DNA of 64,000 bases from Clostridiaceae bacterium (GTDB lineage: Bacteria > Bacillota_A > Clostridia > Clostridiales > Clostridiaceae): assembly GCA_029256485.1 (NCBI GenBank), contig JAQSXU010000013.1, forward strand, positions 1 to 64,000, read 5' to 3'. The first letter of the stretch is position 1, and the number at the start of each line of letters is the position of its first letter. Made by a program: the position numbers and the translations under genes. The notes under the pieces were generated by a model. It ran no database searches. It was not told where the DNA came from and worked only from the letters and a program-made list of their open reading frames with translations. Shown here piece by piece: positions 28,173-34,939 of this stretch.

Positions 28173-28221
28173 TTTACTCTGATTTCAGATTAATAATATC
28201 AAATCAGAGTAAAATTGTCAA
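28173..28221 (-). promoter_or_regulatory. Promoter and palindromic operator of iscR-iscS-iscU
   Basis: TTGACA (28221-28216) and TATTAT (28198-28193) with a 17-base spacer form a near-consensus sigma-A promoter. A perfect 13-base inverted repeat, TTTACTCTGATTT (28173-28185) and AAATCAGAGTAAA (28201-28213), straddles it: one arm lies in the spacer, the other over the likely transcription start. This is a classic repressor arrangement. There is no T-run, so it is not a terminator. Confidence 0.75.
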
Positions 28222-28242
28222 CAATTAATACAGATTTTCATA

Positions 28243-29400
28243 TTATTTCCCCAGTATTTTTATATCTATTTTTACTATTTCTTCATTGCTTCCAATTCTA
28301 ATAGGAGGTCCCCAGGTCCCATATCCGCTTGATACAATTAAATTAAAATCTTTAATATTTAAATACCCATAGTCATCTACATATAATTTATGTGTAATTA
28401 GATTATTAGGAAAAAACTGTCCTTTGTGAGTGTGCCCTGATAACTGTAAATCTACCCCTGACAATTTAACCTGATTAATATCTACGGGTTGATGATCCAG
28501 TAAAATAATAGGCTTGTTCATGTCAATATTCTTAAGCAGTGAAGTTATGCTCATTCTATCTTTGCCTGAAATTCTCTTTTGAGAATAATCATTTCTGCCA
28601 ACTACATAAAAACTATCATTTATTAATGTGCTGTCATCCATCAATAACTTTATATTTGAACTTTCATAAGCATATTTTACTTTTTCAATATCTCCTCCAA
28701 AATATTCATGATTTCCTAATACTCCATAAACACCGTATTTGCTTTTTATTCTCTTCAAAATCTTTCCCATATTATTATTTAAAAATACATTGACATCGTT
28801 ATTAATTAAATCTCCGCAAAGAAAAACAATATCCGGCCTTTCACCGTTAATTTCATTCACTAGATTTTCTAATCTATTATTTCCAATTAAAGTTCCCAGG
28901 TGTACATCTGAAACCATAACAGCGTTTATGCTGGAATTGTTTGCTGCTGTTTTATGAATATTTACTTTGTACTCTGAAACCTTTAGATTTCTTGCATTAA
29001 CAGTTCCAATAAATAAAATTATTACAGTAAATGCTAGTATGACTATATTAATATAGATATCAATATGGGTAAATTTTTTGCTGTGAATAAATAATTTTAA
29101 AATTCCTATGCCTATTGCTGCTAACAGAATAAAAATAAAAAAATACATAAGGGCAGCCATCCAATAGGAACCAATTAGAGTAAATATATAATTCATACCA
29201 TTGCTTAGCCTATTTCTTTCTGCAGAAGCAATTATATATGATAATGAAATTACAGCAAATATCATCCAATATATATACATGTTAAAATGAGGCAGTAATG
29301 TGTTAAATATTTCCATCACTTTTAAACCAACATAATAGTTTGCACATCCATATAAAATAAAAAACAAAATAAAAACTAAATAAATCAAGATAAACCTCAC
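28243..29400 (-). CDS. Membrane-anchored metallophosphoesterase
   Basis: A 385-residue protein with four N-terminal membrane segments (about 1-150) and a C-terminal calcineurin-like phosphoesterase domain. Metal motifs are VMVSDVHLGTLIG, VFLCGDLINND, GVLGNHEYFGG, LLDHQPVDI and LQLSGHTHKGQFFP, all complete. The layout matches YkuE/YaeI-type phosphodiesterases with an extra membrane part. Substrate unknown. I see no terminator between its stop and the iscR promoter. Confidence 0.88.
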   Translation of the reverse strand: MRFILIYLVFILFFILYGCANYYVGLKVMEIFNTLLPHFNMYIYWMIFAVISLSYIIASAERNRLSNGMNYIFTLIGSYWMAALMYFFIFILLAAIGIGILKLFIHSKKFTHIDIYINIVILAFTVIILFIGTVNARNLKVSEYKVNIHKTAANNSSINAVMVSDVHLGTLIGNNRLENLVNEINGERPDIVFLCGDLINNDVNVFLNNNMGKILKRIKSKYGVYGVLGNHEYFGGDIEKVKYAYESSNIKLLMDDSTLINDSFYVVGRNDYSQKRISGKDRMSITSLLKNIDMNKPIILLDHQPVDINQVKLSGVDLQLSGHTHKGQFFPNNLITHKLYVDDYGYLNIKDFNLIVSSGYGTWGPPIRIGSNEEIVKIDIKILGK

Positions 29401-29443
29401 CTATCGCATAGTAAAAGCCCAAAGTATATCTGAGTTCCTTAAA

Positions 29444-29587
29444 CTATTTAATATAACAATTTACTATTTCACCATAATATAAAGTGTGAAAATCATTATC
29501 TGAGTAGAAACTGTTCATTACATCATTGTGTAAATTTTCATTTTCCATATTACTTTTATAAACAACTTTGCATTCATAATAAATTCT
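29444..29587 (-). pseudogene. C-terminal remnant of a flavin-reductase-family gene
   Basis: A 47-codon open stretch closed upstream by TAA. It reads RIYYECKVVYKSN ... DNDFHTLYYGEIVNCYIK and stop, which resembles the C-terminal end of flavin reductase-like (FMN-binding split barrel) proteins of clostridia, where an ECK..VY strand is followed by D-Y/F-H-x-x-Y-x-GEIVNCY. No start codon with a ribosome site and no upstream domain are present. I take it as a leftover of a deleted gene. Confidence 0.5.
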
Positions 29588-29659
29588 TTACACATTAACA
29601 TTTAATGGATTTTACCATTCTGTCAACAAATTATACGCCTATATCTCTAAAAGTGCTGT

Positions 29660-29689
29660 GAATTATTTTATATGTATGTATCATATAAT
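29660..29689 (+). promoter_or_regulatory. Candidate sigma-E-type promoter for the hydrogenase-like gene
   Basis: GAATTAT (29660-29666), 15-base spacer, CATATAAT (29682-29689). The mother-cell sigma-E consensus is a GAATATT-like -35, 14-15 bases and CATACAAT-like -10. The same bases contain TATAAT (29684-29689), but no sigma-A -35 stands 17 bases before it. The gene start is 43 bases downstream. Confidence 0.35.
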
Positions 29690-29731
29690 ACACTAAAGTA
29701 TATAAATAAATTTCAACATTTGGAGGTTTCA

Positions 29732-31099
29732 ATGGGGAAGCTATTACAATTCAACAACTCAGTTACATTTGACGATTCTATAGAAATACAAGTAACCATA
29801 GATAACCACATAGTTGTTGATTCAAAATGCTGTGATAATTCATATATGGATTTAAAAACAATGTTTAAAAATAAATCTCCAGCTGCTTTTATGTGTTTTA
29901 CAGAAAATATATATGGTATTTGCTCCAAAACTCATTCAATTGCAGCATCAATAGCCTTAGAAAATGCCTATGGGATTACTCCTGATATTAATATTAATAT
30001 CATAAGGGATATAATCCATGGTTTGGAATTCCTACAACATCATTTTAGACATTTTTATATGTTCACTGTACCTTATTATGTTAAACTTGCAAATGTGCCT
30101 ACAATTTTTAGCCCTTATTCTTCGGATTTTAGATTATCAGATTCTTTAAATAAAAAAATAAATCATCATTACTTAGAAAGTATAAAATGCATTAAAATCA
30201 CTAATGAAATTTTAGCTGTATTTAATATATGTGTTTCTGACAGAGATAAAATTGTTAAATTAAAGTCTTTAATTAGTTTCATAAACAACTTTATAGAATC
30301 ATATATGATGGAGGACTTAAATATATTATCTTATTACTATAAAGATTATTACCATAAAGGTGCATCTACAGGTAATTTTATGAGTTTCGGCGCTTTTAAC
30401 AATGAATTTTATGATGATTTTATTTATGTAAAACCTGGAGTATTAATAGATAACAATTTGGAGAATTTGAATACTGAATACATTTCAGAGGATACTTATA
30501 ACAGCTGGTTCAAGGAAAATTTAAAATTACCTTTTCCAAATAATAATCCCATGGATATCAACTTAAATAAGTCTAGTTCCTACACATTCATAAAAGCCCT
30601 AAGATATAATGGATATACCATGGAAGTTGGTGCTCTTTCCAGAATGATTTTAAGTGGAAATTATAAATTGGGGAATTCCTGTCTGGATAGGATCAATGCC
30701 ATAGTTTTAGAAACAAGGCTTATTGCAAATTTAATTAATCGTCTTTGTGATTTAACCAGTGGAAAAACAACATACTCAACCAGCTTTGCTGAAAAGTCAA
30801 ATTGTTGTGGAGCAAGTTATTTGGATACAAGTACAGGTGCTATTTCACATTACATTAATATTAAGAGTTCTAAAATTGTTAACTATAATATTTTATCTCC
30901 TTATTTCTGGAATCTATCTCCTAAGGATATGAACAATATACCTGGTGCTTTGGAAACAGCCCTGCTGGGTACCTATATAGACCAAATTAATAATCCTATA
31001 GAGATTATAAGAATAATTAATTCATTTGGTCTATGTATTCCATATAAAGTTCATGTTTTAAATGGCAATAAAGTTTCCCTTATAATTAATATAAAATAA
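29732..31099 (+). CDS. Degenerate stand-alone [NiFe]-hydrogenase large-subunit homologue
   Basis: A 455-residue protein collinear with [NiFe]-hydrogenase large subunits: NIYGICSKTHSIAAS (residues 59-73) replaces RxCGxCxxxH; LRYNGYTMEVGALSRMIL matches RYxGxPxEVGPLAR; YLDTSTGAISHYINI matches the EAPRGxLxH motif; NIPGALETALLGT follows; and the end FGLCIPYKVH (432-441) replaces FDPCxxCxxH. One nickel cysteine of each pair is now Tyr (61 and 438), Cys64 and Cys435 remain, and the catalytic Arg is Thr. A short tail after the last His remains. No small subunit or maturation gene is near. Standard hydrogenase activity is unlikely; function unknown. The ATG at 29732 follows GGAGG by five bases. Confidence 0.75.
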   Translation: MGKLLQFNNSVTFDDSIEIQVTIDNHIVVDSKCCDNSYMDLKTMFKNKSPAAFMCFTENIYGICSKTHSIAASIALENAYGITPDININIIRDIIHGLEFLQHHFRHFYMFTVPYYVKLANVPTIFSPYSSDFRLSDSLNKKINHHYLESIKCIKITNEILAVFNICVSDRDKIVKLKSLISFINNFIESYMMEDLNILSYYYKDYYHKGASTGNFMSFGAFNNEFYDDFIYVKPGVLIDNNLENLNTEYISEDTYNSWFKENLKLPFPNNNPMDINLNKSSSYTFIKALRYNGYTMEVGALSRMILSGNYKLGNSCLDRINAIVLETRLIANLINRLCDLTSGKTTYSTSFAEKSNCCGASYLDTSTGAISHYINIKSSKIVNYNILSPYFWNLSPKDMNNIPGALETALLGTYIDQINNPIEIIRIINSFGLCIPYKVHVLNGNKVSLIINIK

Positions 31100-31100
31100 A

Positions 31101-31125
31101 GAGCCCGCTAATTTAAAGCGAGCTC
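31101..31125. terminator. Terminator between the hydrogenase-like gene and nfnB
   Basis: GAGCCCGCT / AGCGAGCTC with a short loop and one mismatch. It lies between two convergent genes. The plus-strand flank is GTGTTTT, the minus-strand flank TTTATTTTATATT, so it can serve both. Confidence 0.7.
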
Positions 31126-31131
31126 CGTGTT

Positions 31132-32517
31132 TTACTTATTTTTTAAATATTCATCAATAGCTTTTGCAGCTTTTTTACCTGCTCCCATAGCAAGTATAAC
31201 TGTTGCAGCGCCTGTAACAGCGTCCCCACCAGCATATACTCCTGTTTTAGTGGTTGCTCCTGTTTCTTCTTCAGCTACAAGACATTTACGTTTATTTATT
31301 TCTAGTCCTTTTGTAGTTGTTGAAATTAATGGATTTGGCGATGTTCCAAGAGACATTATTACTGTGTCTACATCAATTACAAATTCAGAACCTGAAACTT
31401 CAATTGGTTTTCTTCTGCCTGATGCATCTGCCTCGCCAAGTTCCATTCTTACACATTTCATTCCTTTAACCCAGCCTTTTTCATCTCCAAGTACTTCCAC
31501 AGGATTAACTAAAAGATCAAAAATTACGCCCTCTTGTTTTGCATGATGTACTTCTTCTACTCTAGCTGGTAATTCAGATTCACTTCTTCTATAAACTATA
31601 TGAACTTCTGCTCCTAGTCTAAGTGCAGTTCTTGCAGCATCCATAGCTACATTTCCTCCACCTACAACAGCAACTTTTGCTCCTACTTTTATTGGTGTAT
31701 CATAATCATCCTTGAAAGCCTTCATTAAGTTGTTTCTTGTTAAAAACTCATTAGCAGAAAATACTCCATTTAAGTTTTCTCCAGGAATACCCATGAACTT
31801 AGGCAATCCAGCACCTGATCCAATAAATATAGCATCGAATTTTTCTTGTTCAACTAATTCATCAATTGTAACTGTTCTTCCTATAACTACATTTGTTTCA
31901 ATCTTTACTCCAAGTTTTTTTACATTTTCTATTTCATGAGCCACTACTGTATCCTTAGGAAGTCTAAATTCAGGTATACCATATACTAAAACTCCGCCTG
32001 CCTTATGAAGTGCTTCAAATATTGTTACATCATAACCAAGTTTAGCCAAGTCACCTGCACAAGTAAGTCCCGCAGGACCTGAACCAATTACTGCTACCTT
32101 TTTATTATTAGCAGGTAGTTTTTCACTTAAGTCTATATTATTTTCTCTTGACCAATCTGCAACGAATCTTTCTAGCTTACCTATTGCTACAGCTTCGCCT
32201 TTAATTCCAAGAACGCATTTTCCTTCACATTGGCTTTCTTGAGGACATACTCTTCCGCAAACAGCAGGAAGTGCTGATGACTGTGCAATAACCTTTGCTG
32301 CTTTTTCAAATTCCTTATTTTTTACAAATTGAATAAATTCAGGAATATGAATAGTTACAGGGCACTGTGTAACACACATAGGTTTTTTACAATTTAAACA
32401 TCTGGAAGCTTCCTGTACAGCTTCATCTTCTGTATATCCAAGACATACTTCATTAAAGTTTTTAGCTCTAACCTTTGGGTCTTGTTCACTTATTGGTGTT
32501 CTCTTCATTCTATCCAT
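31132..32517 (-). CDS. nfnB: NfnB: NADPH-binding subunit of NAD-dependent ferredoxin:NADP oxidoreductase
   Basis: A 461-residue flavoprotein of the glutamate synthase small-subunit type. The N-terminal cysteines CLNCKKPMC, QCPV and CGRVCPQESQCEGKC bind two [4Fe-4S] clusters. Two Rossmann folds follow, VIGSGPAGLTCAGDLAKLGY for FAD and VAVVGGGNVAMDAARTALRLG for NADPH. With NfnA next door it forms the electron-bifurcating NfnAB transhydrogenase, which links NADH, NADPH and reduced ferredoxin. Such genes are often labelled gltA, but no large glutamate synthase subunit is near. Its ATG overlaps the nfnA stop. Confidence 0.92.
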   Translation of the reverse strand: MDRMKRTPISEQDPKVRAKNFNEVCLGYTEDEAVQEASRCLNCKKPMCVTQCPVTIHIPEFIQFVKNKEFEKAAKVIAQSSALPAVCGRVCPQESQCEGKCVLGIKGEAVAIGKLERFVADWSRENNIDLSEKLPANNKKVAVIGSGPAGLTCAGDLAKLGYDVTIFEALHKAGGVLVYGIPEFRLPKDTVVAHEIENVKKLGVKIETNVVIGRTVTIDELVEQEKFDAIFIGSGAGLPKFMGIPGENLNGVFSANEFLTRNNLMKAFKDDYDTPIKVGAKVAVVGGGNVAMDAARTALRLGAEVHIVYRRSESELPARVEEVHHAKQEGVIFDLLVNPVEVLGDEKGWVKGMKCVRMELGEADASGRRKPIEVSGSEFVIDVDTVIMSLGTSPNPLISTTTKGLEINKRKCLVAEEETGATTKTGVYAGGDAVTGAATVILAMGAGKKAAKAIDEYLKNK

Positions 32518-33410
32518 TATTTATCACTTCCTGTTCCAATATTGCATTTACACACGTGGTCTTCTTTCTTTTCTTCGATTTTGTGAAGCGATCTTCCCTC
32601 TTCACTTTTGTATAAAGCCGATCTTCTCATAGCTTCATCAAAGTCTACTAAATGTGCATCAAACTCTGGTCCATCAACACAAGTAAACTTAGTTTTTCCC
32701 CCTACAGTTACTCTGCATGCTCCGCACATACCAGTACCGTCTACCATTAGAGTATTTAAGCTTACTATAGTTTTAAGATTATATTCCTTTGTAAGTTTAG
32801 CTACAAATTTCATCATTATCATTGGTCCTATTGCTACTACTTCACTGTAGTTATTTCCAGCATCTATAAGCTCTTTTAAAAGTCCTGTAACAAGTCCCTT
32901 ATATCCAGCTGAACCATCATCAGTAGCTATATGTACTACAGCTCCAATAGCTTTCATTTCATCTACTAATAATAAATAATCTTTACTTTTGCCACCTATA
33001 ATTACTTCTACATGAACATCTCTTTCTCTTAACCATTTAACCTGTGGATATACTGGTGCTGCTCCAACGCCGCCTGCTACAAACATAATGTTTTTCGTTT
33101 TCAAAGTTTCTAAATCTTCATGAACGAACTCTGAAGGAGTTCCTAAAGGTCCAACAAAATCTACAATAGAATCCCCTTGATTTAAATTTAGCATTTCTGT
33201 TGTAGAACTTCCTACCGCCTGTACAACAATTGTTACTGTTCCTTTTTTCTCATCGAAATCACAAATTGTTAATGGTATTCTTTCACCTTTTTCATGAATT
33301 CTTAAAATTATGAACTGTCCAGGTTTTGCACTTTTTGCTACCCTAGGTGCCTCTATATCCATAAGAAAAATATTCGGTGCCACAATTTCCTTTTTTAATA
33401 TTTTATACAT
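32517..33410 (-). CDS. nfnA: NfnA: NADH/FAD-[2Fe-2S] subunit of NAD-dependent ferredoxin:NADP oxidoreductase
   Basis: A 297-residue ferredoxin-NADP reductase-type protein: an FAD-binding barrel (GQFIILRIHEKGERIPLTI), an NAD-binding fold (NIMFVAGGVGAAPVYPQVKW) and a [2Fe-2S] site, GMCGACRVTVGG then FTCVDGPEFD. This is the small subunit of NfnAB and of the related sulfide dehydrogenase/SudB type. It is the first gene of the pair, ATG after GGGGAGG. Nothing recognisable apart from the adh terminator lies in the 180 bases upstream. Confidence 0.92.
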   Translation of the reverse strand: MYKILKKEIVAPNIFLMDIEAPRVAKSAKPGQFIILRIHEKGERIPLTICDFDEKKGTVTIVVQAVGSSTTEMLNLNQGDSIVDFVGPLGTPSEFVHEDLETLKTKNIMFVAGGVGAAPVYPQVKWLRERDVHVEVIIGGKSKDYLLLVDEMKAIGAVVHIATDDGSAGYKGLVTGLLKELIDAGNNYSEVVAIGPMIMMKFVAKLTKEYNLKTIVSLNTLMVDGTGMCGACRVTVGGKTKFTCVDGPEFDAHLVDFDEAMRRSALYKSEEGRSLHKIEEKKEDHVCKCNIGTGSDK

Positions 33411-33543
33411 ATGCTGACCTCCCCAAAATATATCATTGTCTAGAATAAATCTAGCACATTTATTTTAAATATACAATAATAAAATAATATTAAAAAAAAC
33501 AAATTACTATGTAATATATTCCAACTATTGCATAATACAACAG

Positions 33544-33572
33544 AAAACTCTCTTGTACTTTAAGAGAGTTTT
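33544..33572 (-). terminator. Terminator after the alcohol dehydrogenase gene
   Basis: AAAACTCTCTT (33544-33554) and AAGAGAGTTTT (33562-33572), perfect 11-base arms with a 7-base loop, 21 bases past the stop. It separates the alcohol dehydrogenase from nfnA. Confidence 0.85.
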
Positions 33573-33593
33573 CTATTTATTTATATCATTGTT

Positions 33594-34760
33594 CTAGAAG
33601 TTAACTTTTTCACCATAATATATTGCAGTGAATAACTTTTTCATTTCTTCTTCATTTATTTGTCTTGGATTTGATCCAGTACAAGCATCTGCAATAGCAT
33701 TATGAGAAACGAAATCAAGATTTGCTTTGAAATCTTCTTCTGAAATTCCATATTCTTTAAGAGTACATGGAATATTCATGTTTTTATTCATTTCTTTAAT
33801 CATAGAAGTTAATGAATCAATTAGTTCATCTGTTGTATTTCCGCTTAACCCTATTCTTCTAGCTATTTCAGCATATCTTTCACCACATGCTTTTTTGTTA
33901 AAGTCTATTACATATGGTAAGAAGATAGCATTAGCACATCCGTGAGGAATATGGAATACAGCACCTGTCTTATGTGCCATACTATGTGTTATTCCAAGCA
34001 ATGCATTTGAAAATGCCATTCCAGCTAAGCACTGAGCAATATGCATTTTATTTCTTGCTTCCTTATCTCCTTCATATGATTTAAGTAATTCGTCTTTGAT
34101 CATTTCAATTGCATGCATTGCAAGAGGATCACTAAAGTCGGATTTTAATCCAGCTACATAAGCTTCAATAGCATGTGTAAGAGCGTCCATACCTGTATGT
34201 GCTGTTAATTTTGCAGGCATAGTTTGAGCCAATGCAGGATCAATTATTGCTACATCTGGAGTTAAATTAAAATCAGCTAAAGGATATTTTATTTTTGCTT
34301 TATAATCAGTTATTACTGAGAAAGCAGTAACTTCTGTAGCCGTTCCACTTGTTGATGGAATTGCTACAAATTTAGCTTTTTGTCTTAAATCTGGAATTCC
34401 AAATGGAATAACAGCCTTTTCAAATGTGAATTCTGGGTATTCATAGAATATCCACATAGCTTTAGCAGCATCTATTGGAGATCCTCCACCTATTGATACA
34501 ATCCAGTCTGGTCCAAATTCTCTCATTACTTTTGCACCATTCATAACTGTTTCTACTGATGGATCTGGTTCTACTCCTTCTATTAACTTTACTTCTATTC
34601 CAGCTTCTTTTAAGTATTCTTCAACTTTATCTAAAAATCCAAACCTTTTCATTGAGCCGCCGCCAACTACTACAACAGCTTTTTTCCCTTTAAGATCTTT
34701 TAAGTGTTCCAAGCTATTTTCCCCAAAATAAATATCTCTTGGTAATGTAAATCTTGACAT
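33594..34760 (-). CDS. Iron-containing alcohol dehydrogenase
   Basis: A 388-residue group III alcohol dehydrogenase, cytosolic, reducing aldehydes or ketones with NAD(P)H. VVVGGGSMKRFG and SIGGGSPIDAAKAMW bind the cofactor; metal ligands are in HTGMDALTHAIEAYV (Asp and His) and GITHSMAHKTGAVFHIPHGCAN (two His). The specific substrate (ethanol, butanol, butanediol) cannot be read off. The gene is alone between two terminator or promoter regions, downstream of an AcoR-type activator gene, and carries a sigma-54 promoter, so it is probably induced by that activator. Confidence 0.92.
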   Translation of the reverse strand: MSRFTLPRDIYFGENSLEHLKDLKGKKAVVVVGGGSMKRFGFLDKVEEYLKEAGIEVKLIEGVEPDPSVETVMNGAKVMREFGPDWIVSIGGGSPIDAAKAMWIFYEYPEFTFEKAVIPFGIPDLRQKAKFVAIPSTSGTATEVTAFSVITDYKAKIKYPLADFNLTPDVAIIDPALAQTMPAKLTAHTGMDALTHAIEAYVAGLKSDFSDPLAMHAIEMIKDELLKSYEGDKEARNKMHIAQCLAGMAFSNALLGITHSMAHKTGAVFHIPHGCANAIFLPYVIDFNKKACGERYAEIARRIGLSGNTTDELIDSLTSMIKEMNKNMNIPCTLKEYGISEEDFKANLDFVSHNAIADACTGSNPRQINEEEMKKLFTAIYYGEKVNF

Positions 34761-34811
34761 AATAACTCCTCCTTAAGTAATAAAAAATTTATTTGTTTAC
34801 GTATTATTATG

Positions 34812-34830
34812 TAGCAATTACTATGCCAAT
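34812..34830 (-). promoter_or_regulatory. Sigma-54 promoter of the alcohol dehydrogenase
   Basis: The minus strand reads TTGGCATAGTAATTGCTA. The GG at 34827-34826 and GC at 34815-34814 are separated by exactly 10 bases, matching the -24/-12 consensus TTGGCAC-N5-TTGCT in 10 of 11 defined positions. Transcription would begin near 34802, about 40 bases before the start codon. Confidence 0.88.
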
Positions 34831-34869
34831 ATACAACACAAGTAAATTCAATGTAAAAAAAATAAATTT

Positions 34870-34935
34870 TCTCATTGTGAAACAATTGTCACTCTCAAAA
34901 TGAGATTGTTATTATGTTAACATCTCATTTTGAGA
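34870..34935 (-). promoter_or_regulatory. Upstream activator sites (three palindromes) with a Rex-like site between
   Basis: Two perfect 13-base palindromes, TCTCAAAATGAGA (34893-34905) and TCTCATTTTGAGA (34923-34935), and a third copy with two mismatches, TCTCATTGTGAAA (34870-34882), lie 45-120 bases upstream of the sigma-54 promoter, where enhancer-binding activators bind. Between the perfect copies TTGTTATTATGTTAACAT (34906-34923) matches the Rex consensus TTGTTAA-N4-TTAACAA at 12 of 14 positions. Confidence 0.65.
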
Positions 34936-34939
34936 TTTA

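Noticed and set aside
28173..28213. The palindrome as terminator of the metallophosphoesterase gene.
   Set aside because: No U-tract follows, and the arms straddle a near-consensus promoter, which suits an operator.
31132..32517. Annotation as glutamate synthase small subunit.
   Set aside because: There is no large glutamate synthase subunit gene, and the overlapping partner is the NfnA-type reductase, so NfnB fits better.
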